Under the pieces are notes generated by a model. That model had not been told where the DNA came from, searched no databases, and worked only from the letters and a program-made list of their open reading frames with translations. A DNA stretch of 64,000 bases from Fructilactobacillus fructivorans (GTDB lineage: Bacteria; Bacillota; Bacilli; Lactobacillales; Lactobacillaceae): positions 1 to 64,000 of the forward strand of contig NZ_AZDS01000002.1 of assembly GCF_001434095.1 (NCBI RefSeq), read 5' to 3'. This document shows positions 9,051-17,597 of the stretch, piece by piece. The position numbers were made by a program, and so were the translations under genes. Each line of letters begins with the position of its first letter. The first letter of the stretch is position 1.

Positions 9051-9774
9051 ATAAATTAGTAAGCTTTTGGGGCGTTTCGTAAGCGACCGGTTGGTCTAAA
9101 TCAGACTCAGAAACAGTGAGCTGTTTGACGATCTGATCCGTTTCGGCATCCAAAAAATACAGTTTAAATTGCACTTTTCCCGTACCTTGGAGTTTGTACT
9201 CTGGCCAAAACTCCATTAAAGTATGATCTTTCCCTTGCGCTAGGGTCATTTGAAAATTAATGGCCTGGACCTGATCGGGCAAAGTTAAATTATGGAAACT
9301 AATCTGACCGGAACCGGTCTGTGTCATGTTGGACAATAATTCAGAATTTACGTCGATTCTGTCTTTGTCCAACCGATCTCCAAATTGACCCCCAAAATAA
9401 ACCTGCTCAATTAGCTGAGTTACTTCATCAACGTCCGCTAAGTTTGCGCTTTGCGCGTTTTTGTAACTGAGGGCTTCACCAATTTCATCTGAAAAATTTT
9501 CCCCCTGCTGGTAAATAATATTATTGGCGGGAAGGTCTTTAATTAGTTTCGGCATGATGTAAACCATAGACTTATTACCTAAGATAAACAGCGTATTGCT
9601 ATATTTAGGGTCAAGGTGCTCCTGGTGTTTTTCATCTAACAACTCTTGTTGCATCGCAAAGACGTCCTTGGGATCGGCCAGTGAAAAATACTGAAACTTG
9701 AATTTATCATTTAATGTTTGATTTAAATCCAACCGTTGCCCACCTAACTGAATGATCCTCTTATTCTTTGCCAT
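9016..9774 (-). CDS. asp2: Asp2, N-terminal part (ends early at a frameshift)
   Basis: 252 residues covering the N-terminal beta-rich region of Asp2, whose full length is usually about 500. It begins with ATG overlapping the asp1 stop (TAATG), with GAGG as ribosome binding site. It stops at TGA shortly after LYVSVFLQGTHD. Removing one copy of the duplicated CACG restores QGTIESFTL and joins this frame to the hydrolase domain, giving one protein of about 520 residues. As sequenced, the gene is broken, phase-variable, or read by programmed frameshifting. Confidence 0.85.
   Translation of the reverse strand: MAKNKRIIQLGGQRLDLNQTLNDKFKFQYFSLADPKDVFAMQQELLDEKHQEHLDPKYSNTLFILGNKSMVYIMPKLIKDLPANNIIYQQGENFSDEIGEALSYKNAQSANLADVDEVTQLIEQVYFGGQFGDRLDKDRIDVNSELLSNMTQTGSGQISFHNLTLPDQVQAINFQMTLAQGKDHTLMEFWPEYKLQGTGKVQFKLYFLDAETDQIVKQLTVSESDLDQPVAYETPQKLTNLYVSVFLQGTHD
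9021..9028 (-). repeat. asp2: 4-bp tandem duplication (CACG)2 at the asp2 frameshift
   Basis: On the coding strand the sequence GG-CACG-CACG-ATTG carries two adjacent CACG copies exactly at the point where the asp2 frames diverge. One copy gives a continuous asp2 reading frame; two copies shift it. Slipped-strand replication could add or remove a copy. Confidence 0.8.
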
Positions 9775-11375
9775 TAATTTCGCCTCATTTCCTTAAAGAT
9801 TGAATTGATTTCAGTGACAATCTTTTCACTGGAAAACATTTCAATTTTACTAATATCGGCAACCAGTGACTGGTTCCAATGGTCCAAATGATCTAAGAAG
9901 TAATTAACTGCTTTGATGAGATGCAGATCATTTTTAATGATGATGCCATTCTTGTCATAGTCCACGTAGTTCGTTTTAACCACGTTAATTTGCGGAATTC
10001 CAGCGCTAATCGCACTAACCTGCAAATAAGGGCTCGGGAGCCGATCCAAATCAACCAAAACGCGGGCCTCATGAATACTTTGCTGATAAAAGGATGGCTC
10101 ATTATTAGAATAAATTTTGATCCGATCGAGCGTTTCACTCGCATCGACGAGCTGGTCCCAATTAGTTTGCTGCTCTTTTTCCTTCGCCCGTTTTCGTAAC
10201 TTAGGCGTTAACTGATGTCCCTTTTTTAATCTGAGGTATTTGTGTACCCACTTAAAATCAGTTGAACTTAACGAAACGTCGAAGTGGTTTTCTATTCCCG
10301 TGATGACTTCTTGTTTTAAGACTTCGTGAATGGCTTCGTGATTTGCACCAAAAGCAAGAGCCTTATCCTTACCCTCGATAACCACTTGCAGTAGCTTCTG
10401 GGTCAGTCTTCGAATGGTTCGTTCGGGCATTTGGTTAACTTTCCAAAAAATAACCTGCTGCTCCATACTGTTGCTGATCCCCAAATTCAGATGGGCCGCG
10501 TATGGAGAAACAATTTTGACGTTCAGGGGATGTGCTTTTTCATGCCAAATCCGTTTGATTTTAGCGGCGAATAATTGGTTCGGCACTAGAATCGCACTAT
10601 TTTTGGCAGATAGCTGGGCTAGAAATGGTCGCTTAATTAAGTTTGCATCGGTTAAGAAGCTACAGACCTGACATTTTCTTTGCAGCTCATGGGTAAGCGC
10701 TAAGCTATCTTCCGTCGGATTGTTAATGATTTTAATCTCAGGGTCCGTCTTGACCTGATTAAAATGATTTTGCGAAACCTCACTGATTAAATCCGTCAAC
10801 TTAGAATAGTGCGAGTGCGCAAAGCGTTTTTGAAAGGGTTCGGCAATCTGAACCTGATCATTTTGAGTGTGATTAATGGTTAAAACCACTTCTGAAAGTG
10901 GATTATACAATTGAGTTTGATAGGGAACACCATTATCGTACGTGCCCCTTCTTGATAAAAAGCCGCGCGAATCAAAATAATCAATGGCGGTTAACTGATT
11001 ATCTTGATAATATTCAATCGTACTTAACACTTTCCCCGCAAAATAATTCGCCTTGGCGTACAATTGATCGTCCTTTAAAAATTGGACTCCCCGTGGTGAA
11101 TAAACTCGTTCTAAATCACTAGAAAGGGGGAGATCCTCGATCGCTAACGGTTTACCAATCTTAATGTGCACATCCTGAATTTCATCTAAAGCCTGCCAAT
11201 AGGGAGTATTAAGCAGTCCAAACTCATTTAATTGGTAAGTTAACATGGGCAAAAAACTATTGGTAATTAACGTACAATCTTCATTATTATCCTGAAAAAT
11301 CGCAAGTTGACTAATAATAATGTTATAACCCAGCTGCAACGTATAAGGACGCCAATTAGGGATAAAATAAACCAT
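9774..11375 (-). CDS. asp1: Accessory Sec system protein Asp1
   Basis: 533 residues. Asp1 is the glycosyltransferase-like (GT-B fold, catalytically inactive) member of the Asp1-2-3 complex that binds SecA2 and the glycosylated adhesin. The start MVYFIPNWRPY is typical of the family. ATG 11375 is preferred over the in-frame GTG at 11381 because AGGAG lies 5 nt before it. A Rossmann-like C-terminal half contains the VLVDLDRLPSPYLQVSAISAG segment. It follows secY2 by 18 bp and overlaps the asp2 start by 1 bp, so it is part of one operon. Length is normal. Confidence 0.9.
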   Translation of the reverse strand: MVYFIPNWRPYTLQLGYNIIISQLAIFQDNNEDCTLITNSFLPMLTYQLNEFGLLNTPYWQALDEIQDVHIKIGKPLAIEDLPLSSDLERVYSPRGVQFLKDDQLYAKANYFAGKVLSTIEYYQDNQLTAIDYFDSRGFLSRRGTYDNGVPYQTQLYNPLSEVVLTINHTQNDQVQIAEPFQKRFAHSHYSKLTDLISEVSQNHFNQVKTDPEIKIINNPTEDSLALTHELQRKCQVCSFLTDANLIKRPFLAQLSAKNSAILVPNQLFAAKIKRIWHEKAHPLNVKIVSPYAAHLNLGISNSMEQQVIFWKVNQMPERTIRRLTQKLLQVVIEGKDKALAFGANHEAIHEVLKQEVITGIENHFDVSLSSTDFKWVHKYLRLKKGHQLTPKLRKRAKEKEQQTNWDQLVDASETLDRIKIYSNNEPSFYQQSIHEARVLVDLDRLPSPYLQVSAISAGIPQINVVKTNYVDYDKNGIIIKNDLHLIKAVNYFLDHLDHWNQSLVADISKIEMFSSEKIVTEINSIFKEMRRN

Positions 11376-11393
11376 ACACACTCCTACTAATAA

Positions 11394-12596
11394 CTAAAAA
11401 ATACGATAACGATATTTGTAAATTAGTGCCAGAATTTCTTGGGAAATGCCGTCTAAGATAGTAATTAAAATAAATAAGGACCCAAACAAAAACGAAAAAT
11501 TCGTTACGATGGGGAAATATAAACCGACTACTAAAGGCGCTAAAGCAATCAACAAGATATAAATGGTACCGACAAACGACATAATGTTAACCTGTCCGGT
11601 CAGATACTTCTCGGTCTCCTTGCCAGGAGCCAAGTTAAAGATGTAATCGCCGCTTTCTTTTAATGACTTGGCAATTATATTGGGCTGGAAATTTACAAAG
11701 GCAAACAAATAACTTAGTACGATGATAATCAGACCGTAGGAAACGATTCCCTGCCATGTGTGATAAGAAAATAAAAGCGAAATAATTTTTGACAGCTTCG
11801 CGTTTACATTTAGGTTTGATACAACTAACAGTGGAATTGAAAATAACGATAGGGCAAACATAAATGGCATGGCGCCAGAAACCAGCACCTTAATGGGAAT
11901 ATATGAATCCGTTAAAAAACTATTAACTCCAATTCTTTCAACGGGAATTCGATATTCCCCCTCATTAACAAAGACCGTAATATAAACAAATAAGATGACG
12001 ATGATGGCGACAATGATCCAACCGATAATCGAAAAATTCAGGGGCTTTTTTAGGCCTGAATCTAAAACGGTGGGTAAGTTTTTGACCAATCCTGGAATAA
12101 TGAAGATACTGACTCCACCAACTCCAAGATCCTTATTTACGTCAGCCAGCCACACAATCAGCATGGCACCAGCTAGCAAGACCGTGAAGATGAACCAGAA
12201 AAAGGTCTCATCATCAAATCCCAGGGTCTTGGGACGATAACGCAAGAATAACTTCGACATCGCCAGGGCCTGCAGAGCCGCTAACACAAAGGTAATACCC
12301 TTTTGCCAGTATCCTGAGACTTTCTGAGACATTCGGCTAGTCGTTTTGTCGTCCACCGTCGTAATAACTTGCCACACAATTAAGGCCGTCATGTAAGGAC
12401 CCAGTCCTAGAGCGAATAGACTGGGAACCGTAATTTGACTACCAAAGTTACTAGAAATTAAATTGATGTAGGCATTTTGATCTAACGCGCCAGCATAATT
12501 TTTTAATTGAAACCCTGGAATTAAGATAAATCCGCCTAATTCAAACAAAGCCAACAAAAAGATTGTAAATGATCCCCGCTTTAAAAATTGCCTCAC
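11394..12596 (-). CDS. secY2: Accessory Sec translocase membrane channel SecY2
   Basis: 400 residues with about ten hydrophobic membrane segments arranged as in SecY, starting MRQFLKRGSFTIF with a GTG codon at 12596 and GGGAG 8 nt upstream. SecY2 is the dedicated channel for the SRR adhesin and works with SecA2 instead of the housekeeping SecA. It is smaller and more divergent than SecY and lacks the usual genomic setting in the ribosomal protein operon. The gene sits 21 bp after secA2. The paralogue assignment is secure from the context. Confidence 0.92.
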   Translation of the reverse strand: MRQFLKRGSFTIFLLALFELGGFILIPGFQLKNYAGALDQNAYINLISSNFGSQITVPSLFALGLGPYMTALIVWQVITTVDDKTTSRMSQKVSGYWQKGITFVLAALQALAMSKLFLRYRPKTLGFDDETFFWFIFTVLLAGAMLIVWLADVNKDLGVGGVSIFIIPGLVKNLPTVLDSGLKKPLNFSIIGWIIVAIIVILFVYITVFVNEGEYRIPVERIGVNSFLTDSYIPIKVLVSGAMPFMFALSLFSIPLLVVSNLNVNAKLSKIISLLFSYHTWQGIVSYGLIIIVLSYLFAFVNFQPNIIAKSLKESGDYIFNLAPGKETEKYLTGQVNIMSFVGTIYILLIALAPLVVGLYFPIVTNFSFLFGSLFILITILDGISQEILALIYKYRYRIF

Positions 12597-12617
12597 AACA
12601 AAATCTCCCTTTTTAAC

Positions 12618-14951
12618 CTATACAAAAATCAAATCAATGGTGCCATCGTCCTTTTGTACGATCTCTGATAATAAGATGTTTCTAAGTATTAATAGATAAA
12701 TTTTTTCGCGCATATTATGAAAAGCCCGACGCGCCTCGTGTTGATACTCATAAATTGGATTATGCTGACCCCAGTTTCGGCTACTAACGGCTAATTTAAG
12801 CTGTTCCAGCGCATCCACTTGGTCGATCCACATCGTATCAATTGATTTTAATAAGACGAGTCGCTTGTACTCTAACAACTGATCCTTATTTTCAAATTGT
12901 TTGTAGACACGCTGCTTTTTCGTTTCAATCATGTTTAACAACTGGGCTCTTAAGTATTTCCGGTCACGCCACCGATCCTTTAGGGTACTTTGATTAGGTA
13001 AAAACGAATAATCAATATTGTTATAAATGAAATTCGTGATATCAAAATAGTTTTTCCACTTCGGTAGGTAATTATCAATACAGGAATGAATCGCAGTATC
13101 AACGTAATGATCTAAATCATCAGACCGCATGACCTGATTACGGGTGTCGTAAAGGCAATTTCGTTGCGCTTTCACGACCTCATCAAATTTTAAGATGTTT
13201 TGCCGTTCGGAAATTTCACTATTTTTTTGGATCCCCTGTGCTTGATTAATAATGTTTTTAATCCGCGGCTTTTTTAGTGCACTCGTAACGTGCTTTTTGA
13301 CCAACTTTTCCCGGTACCTTTTGACCCATTTGGGAGCGTTCTCGGTAACAATCTTATCTTCCAGCGAAACATAAAACTTCGTGTCACCGGGTTCACCCTG
13401 GCGGCCAGCACGACCACGGAGCTGATTATCAATTCGTAAGGAGGACATTCGTTCCGTCCCGACCACAAACAAACCGCCATTTTTAATGGCCTGATCGGAA
13501 AGTTTAATATCAGTGCCCCGGCCAGCCATTGAAGTGGCAACCGTAATGGAATTCGTCTTCCCAGCTTCAGCAATGATTCGACTTTCCTTGGGAGCACTAT
13601 TAGCGTTCAAAATGTTATGGGGAATGCCTAACGATAATAAAATATGCGAGTACAGTTTCGACATCGATACCGAGCCGGTTTCAATCAGAACTGGTCGATG
13701 CAGTTCCCGCATTCGTTGGACCTCCTGCAAGGAAGCCTTAATCTTATCTTCGTTGGTGGCATAGATCTGGTCTGCATGATCCTTTCGAATGATCTTTTCA
13801 TTGGTGGGAATAACAAACGTATTTAAATGGTAGGTTTCACGAAATTCGTCCGCATCCGTTTTGGCCGTTCCGGTCATGCCAGAGAGGCGGGTAAACAAGC
13901 GAAATAGGTTCTGATAGGTAATACTTGCTAACGCTCGACTATCATCACTGATCTTGACGTGTTCCTTAGCTTCCAAAGCCTGATGGAGTCCCGATTGTAA
14001 CTTGGTCCCATACAATTTACGTCCGTTCATTTTATCTAGTAGAACAATTTCATTGTTTTCCACCACATAACTTCGATTTCGGACAAACAGACACTTGGCT
14101 TTCAGCGCTAAATTCAAGTGTTGATATAACTCATGAGCCTTAGGCGCTAGTAAGTCGGGTACCCCCGAATACTCCTCTAAATTCTTGATCCCGGTTTCGG
14201 TAAACCAGACCTTTTTCCCGTCTTCTGACTTTTTAAAATCAATCTTTTCGTCTAACTGTTGAATCATATTCTCACATAGCTGATACAAGTTGGATTGCAC
14301 GTTCGGTGCCCCAGAGACAATCAGCGGCGTCTGGGCCTGATCCAATAAAATGGAATCAATTTCGTCAATCAAAGCGAAGTCCAAATGTTTGATATATTGG
14401 TTTTCTGGCTTCGTTGCTAAGTTGTCAAATAAATAATCAAATCCCAAGTTACTGTGGGTGGTGTAGACAATGTCCGAACTATAGATCTTCTTTAGGTCAC
14501 GACTCGCATCGTCACCGTCGTCCTCAGGAACACCACTAGCAATCGTTAAGCCCAGCCAGCGGTAGACTTTACCAATATCTTCCGCATCCCGTTTGGCCAA
14601 ATAAGAATTAGCCGTAATTAAAAAGGCACCTTTCCCCACTAGTCCGTGTAAATACATGGGCATCGTGGCAGTCAGTGTTTTCCCTTCACCGGTTTTCATC
14701 TCGGCAATGTTGCCATAGTTCAAAACTACGGCACCTAGAATCTGCGTATAATATGGTGATAATCCTAAAACGCGGCGGTCAGCTTCACACACGGTGGCGT
14801 AGGCCTCCACAATCAAACTATCTAGTTTGGCTCCATTCTTTAACTGGTCTCTCAATCGCTTGGTTTGTTGCTTTAACCGTGCATCAGAAAAATGTTTTAA
14901 GTCTTTAATGCGTTTTTGCACTTTTAAAGCAATTTTTTTATATTTATACAT
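12618..14951 (-). CDS. secA2: Accessory Sec ATPase SecA2
   Basis: 777 residues. SecA2 is the motor ATPase that drives export of the glycosylated SRR adhesin through SecY2. Visible motifs are Walker A (AEMKTGEGKT), the DEAD-like Walker B (LIDEIDSILLDQAQTPLIVSG), TSMAGRGTDIKL and the helicase motif RGRAGRQGEPG. It ends without the zinc-binding cysteine tail of housekeeping SecA, as is usual in SecA2. ATG at 14951 follows TAGGAGG at 9-nt spacing. It is the first gene of the operon, preceded by a leader of about 190 nt and the promoter near 15.15 kb. Confidence 0.95.
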   Translation of the reverse strand: MYKYKKIALKVQKRIKDLKHFSDARLKQQTKRLRDQLKNGAKLDSLIVEAYATVCEADRRVLGLSPYYTQILGAVVLNYGNIAEMKTGEGKTLTATMPMYLHGLVGKGAFLITANSYLAKRDAEDIGKVYRWLGLTIASGVPEDDGDDASRDLKKIYSSDIVYTTHSNLGFDYLFDNLATKPENQYIKHLDFALIDEIDSILLDQAQTPLIVSGAPNVQSNLYQLCENMIQQLDEKIDFKKSEDGKKVWFTETGIKNLEEYSGVPDLLAPKAHELYQHLNLALKAKCLFVRNRSYVVENNEIVLLDKMNGRKLYGTKLQSGLHQALEAKEHVKISDDSRALASITYQNLFRLFTRLSGMTGTAKTDADEFRETYHLNTFVIPTNEKIIRKDHADQIYATNEDKIKASLQEVQRMRELHRPVLIETGSVSMSKLYSHILLSLGIPHNILNANSAPKESRIIAEAGKTNSITVATSMAGRGTDIKLSDQAIKNGGLFVVGTERMSSLRIDNQLRGRAGRQGEPGDTKFYVSLEDKIVTENAPKWVKRYREKLVKKHVTSALKKPRIKNIINQAQGIQKNSEISERQNILKFDEVVKAQRNCLYDTRNQVMRSDDLDHYVDTAIHSCIDNYLPKWKNYFDITNFIYNNIDYSFLPNQSTLKDRWRDRKYLRAQLLNMIETKKQRVYKQFENKDQLLEYKRLVLLKSIDTMWIDQVDALEQLKLAVSSRNWGQHNPIYEYQHEARRAFHNMREKIYLLILRNILLSEIVQKDDGTIDLIFV

Positions 14952-15142
14952 TACTTAAAACATCCTCCTACCGTTTAAAAGTGATTTGAGCCAATCCTTC
15001 TCAATTACTTAATTATTTCACAAGCACAAAACATTTAGCCAAGCTTATTTTTTTTAATAATCATTCTTCTTACCATCGAGCAATTAATTGCTTAACGGAA
15101 AAGTCCCCGTTGAGTAGCCTCTCACACCACTGTTACATATTC
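14952..15142 (-). other. Long 5' leader of the accessory Sec operon
   Basis: About 190 nt lie between the predicted transcription start and secA2 with no reading frame of note. It contains a 14-bp perfect palindrome, AGCAATTAATTGCT (15079-15092). Its role, if any, is unknown. Confidence 0.45.
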
Positions 15143-15188
15143 AAGAGCATTATAATTTTTTATGTTACATATATCAAATATGTAACAT
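15131..15188 (-). promoter_or_regulatory. Accessory Sec operon promoter with overlapping inverted-repeat operator
   Basis: On the minus strand, -35 TTGATA (15172-15177) and -10 TATAAT (15149-15154) are 17 bp apart. A perfect 11-bp inverted repeat, ATGTTACATAT-5-ATATGTAACAT (15162-15188), covers the -35, and a third half-site, TGTTACATAT (15131-15140), lies about where transcription starts. This looks like a regulator binding site; the regulator is unknown, with the operon's own helix-turn-helix protein as one candidate. Confidence 0.75.
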
Positions 15189-15312
15189 TTTAAAATGATT
15201 GTGATTGCTTTTGAATTAAAATTGTTGTGACTTTGATAACAATTTAAGAATAATTATTGTCTTAGAAGTCGACCATTATAGGCATTTATCGAATTACTCT
15301 CCTTTCCCCCTC

Positions 15313-15351
15313 CATAAGAAAAAAGAAATCACAAATGGTTTGTGATTTCAA
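15313..15351 (-). terminator. Hairpin with U-tract on minus strand
   Basis: GAAATCACAAA pairs with GTTTGTGATTTC and is followed on the minus strand by a T-rich tract. It is preceded by AAAGGAGGT and a possible TTG start, so a tiny reading frame could run through it, but no convincing peptide is seen. It acts at least as a second terminator after the carboxypeptidase gene. Confidence 0.55.
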
Positions 15352-15417
15352 ATTTACCTCCTTTTGTCTCTTCATGGTTGCCATGACAGCTAAAATAACC
15401 ATAAGAATTTTTGATAA

Positions 15418-15460
15418 GAAAAAAGACCTACACCGATTGAAAATCGGTATAGGTCTTTGA
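15418..15460 (-). terminator. Terminator after the D-alanyl-D-alanine carboxypeptidase gene
   Basis: AAGACCTA.ACCGATT and AATCGGT.TAGGTCTT form a strong stem of about 16 bp with a 3-4 nt loop, followed on the minus strand by TTTTTTC. It lies 57 bp after the stop codon. Confidence 0.85.
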
Positions 15461-15516
15461 AGGGATCAATTGTCTAATTTTAAGATCGTTCTGCATTTCG
15501 GTTCATTCCACGTGGC

Positions 15517-16845
15517 TTAATGCCGGCGAAGGTTGAATTTTCTAATTTGAAAAATTAAATAAATCAGCAACAACAAGATCACAAGTAACTCGAGCGCCCC
15601 CATGATCATCTTCATCACGTTAACTGGGTTAGCGACTTTGTAAACAACTGGAACACTCGTTTCACTTCCGGAAAGCAAATCGAGTTCATCTGAGCCAGCT
15701 TTAATATTCACCGTTCCAACCTTTTCACCCTTAGTGATGGGTGCAAGCGGCGTCTTGAAAATCTTGGAATTATGATTTGAAACAAAATCAGTTTTGATCT
15801 TTTCGCCTTGCGGTAACCAGTACGTTTTCGGTGAAGCTGGGCCGATTTTCGTTGTCTTATGAACCCCGTTAATGACGTTCACCGCCTTAGTGGGCAAAAC
15901 GTTGGCTCCAATCGTCGTCGGAAACAGATTCTGACTAATCTGATTTAGCATCAGCTGGGTCTGGGTAAACCGTTGATCCTTTGGAGCGCCCAGTACCACG
16001 GTGATAATCCGATCGTGATTGCTGGTCCCGGTTCCCACGAAGTTTTCACCAGCCGTGTCACTGGTACCGGTCTTGAGACCGTCAATTTTGAACGGATGGG
16101 TTTGTCCCAACAACAAATTTGTATTTTTATAAACTTTGCCATCCCACTTCAAAGACGTCATCGAGGTGGTTTTCAAAATTTCTGGATGGTGTGTGATTAA
16201 CTCCTGCGATAATTGGGCTAGACCCTCCGCTGACATGGTGTTTTCCGCGTTGTCTTTCAGGTTGGGATCCTTTAAAGCCCCCAGATCACTATTAGCCAGA
16301 CCACATGCGTTGTAGAGTTGAGCGTTTTTAATACCTAACTTATTAACTTCCTGGCTCATCATCTTGCCAAAGTCGTGGTTAGGTCCCGCCAGATATTCTC
16401 CTAGCGCCATGGCAGCGGCGTTGGCGGAACAAATTAGACTGGCATCGTAAAGTTGCTTGACCGTGTAAGACTTTCCAGCTTGGAGGGGAACGTTGGTAAA
16501 ATCACTTCCCTGACTTAAACTGGCCACTTTTGGACTGATTTTAACCTTACTGTCCCATGAAATCTTTTTGGCCTGAATTTGATTTAAAACGATATATGTA
16601 GTGATAAGTTTGCTGACGGAAGCGATGGGAAGTTGTTGCTTGACATTCTTATCGTAAATAATTTGACCGCTGGTAGCGTCAACGGCAATGGCACTTTTGG
16701 CACTTATGTTAATTTCATTTTGTGAAATGGGTGGCTGCCGACTGCTGGCAGTGACCGTGTCAGGATTGAAGATGAGCGGAATGATTAAAAAGATAAGCGA
16801 AAATAGCACGCTTAGTGTTAGAACTTGATGCTTTTTAACTTTCAA
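15517..16845 (-). CDS. dacA: D-alanyl-D-alanine carboxypeptidase (PBP5-like)
   Basis: 442 residues. It trims the terminal D-Ala from peptidoglycan pentapeptides on the outer face of the membrane. An N-terminal hydrophobic signal (about 9-28) is followed by a peptidase S11 domain with the catalytic SxxK (SVSK in LPIASVSKLITTY), SxN (CSAN) and KTG (GLKTGTSD) motifs, then a C-terminal beta domain, and a membrane-spanning C-terminus (about 412-432) ending in basic residues. The start is a TTG with GAGG upstream; an ATG alternative is not apparent. It is a single gene with its own terminator. Confidence 0.93.
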   Translation of the reverse strand: MKVKKHQVLTLSVLFSLIFLIIPLIFNPDTVTASSRQPPISQNEINISAKSAIAVDATSGQIIYDKNVKQQLPIASVSKLITTYIVLNQIQAKKISWDSKVKISPKVASLSQGSDFTNVPLQAGKSYTVKQLYDASLICSANAAAMALGEYLAGPNHDFGKMMSQEVNKLGIKNAQLYNACGLANSDLGALKDPNLKDNAENTMSAEGLAQLSQELITHHPEILKTTSMTSLKWDGKVYKNTNLLLGQTHPFKIDGLKTGTSDTAGENFVGTGTSNHDRIITVVLGAPKDQRFTQTQLMLNQISQNLFPTTIGANVLPTKAVNVINGVHKTTKIGPASPKTYWLPQGEKIKTDFVSNHNSKIFKTPLAPITKGEKVGTVNIKAGSDELDLLSGSETSVPVVYKVANPVNVMKMIMGALELLVILLLLIYLIFQIRKFNLRRH

Positions 16846-16928
16846 AATCAGATGACCTCTTTTTTATTAAATAATATTTTTTATAAATAATCTTAACATA
16901 CTCATTGTACTAAACTAATCAAGTAATA

Positions 16929-16973
16929 AAAATAATAAGCTAACAATCTCGTAAAAGATAGTTAGCTTAGACT
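16929..16973 (-). terminator. Terminator after the small membrane protein gene
   Basis: TAAGCTAAC and GTTAGCTTA, extended by ATCT/AGAT, form a long hairpin followed on the minus strand by a T-rich tract. It lies 31 bp after the stop at 17004. Confidence 0.7.
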
Positions 16974-17003
16974 TCCATTAATAAAATTTAGAAACCAGTA
17001 ACA

Positions 17004-17501
17004 TTAGTTCCACCACAACATCACATAAACAATGGTGGCGAAGGCAAAGAAAAGCCCATTAATTACGTAGGTTTTCTTAGTTGGATAACACATAAAATCA
17101 ACCAGGTTCAAGATTAATAAAATGGGCATCCCAATCACCGAAAAGCCGGTTACCACCGTATCAATGAATTGTGGGATCTTCATCCCAATCATGATTAGTC
17201 CAAGAATCAGGGTCGCAATCACGTATACGATATTAACAATCAACATTCCCCGTGACGCGTACCTACTATTCTTAGTCACAATCGGCTTCATCTTTTTGAA
17301 GAGCACGTTATAGAACAGCGCGTAAACGACCGCGAACACGACAATTCCATAGATCAGAATGATGAAAAACATAGCTGGACTGAGGGTGGGACTGGCCTTG
17401 ATGTTTAAGACCGCAAATAATTCAGGAAAACTACCGAAGACCATCACCGCTGATATCAGTGGTGACAGGATAAACTTACCTAGTGATTTAAGTAAACGCA
17501 T
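17004..17501 (-). CDS. Hypothetical membrane protein with four to five spans
   Basis: 165 residues, mostly hydrophobic, with predicted spans near 10-30, 43-68, 88-108, 115-135 and 145-163, and basic loops (KKMKPIVTKNSRYASR, CYPTKKTY). It ends in LWWN. A start at ATG 17501 is preceded by a GAGAAGAG-like ribosome binding site. I do not recognise the family. It stands alone between two terminator-flanked genes, so nothing about its role follows from context. Confidence 0.7.
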   Translation of the reverse strand: MRLLKSLGKFILSPLISAVMVFGSFPELFAVLNIKASPTLSPAMFFIILIYGIVVFAVVYALFYNVLFKKMKPIVTKNSRYASRGMLIVNIVYVIATLILGLIMIGMKIPQFIDTVVTGFSVIGMPILLILNLVDFMCYPTKKTYVINGLFFAFATIVYVMLWWN

Positions 17502-17597
17502 ATGGACACTCTTCTCTCGATTAAATTCATTCCTTAGGTAAATTATACTATAAACGTAAAAAATGAGTTAACGACCCATAAATAGAACACCTTATCA

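Noticed and set aside
12618-14951. Housekeeping SecA
   Set aside because: It lacks the C-terminal zinc-binding tail and heads an accessory Sec operon with SecY2 and Asp1-3, so it is SecA2.
15286-15402. 38-codon minus-strand frame after the carboxypeptidase gene
   Set aside because: It runs through a terminator hairpin and has no recognisable peptide features; the AAAGGAGGT inside it is suggestive but not enough.
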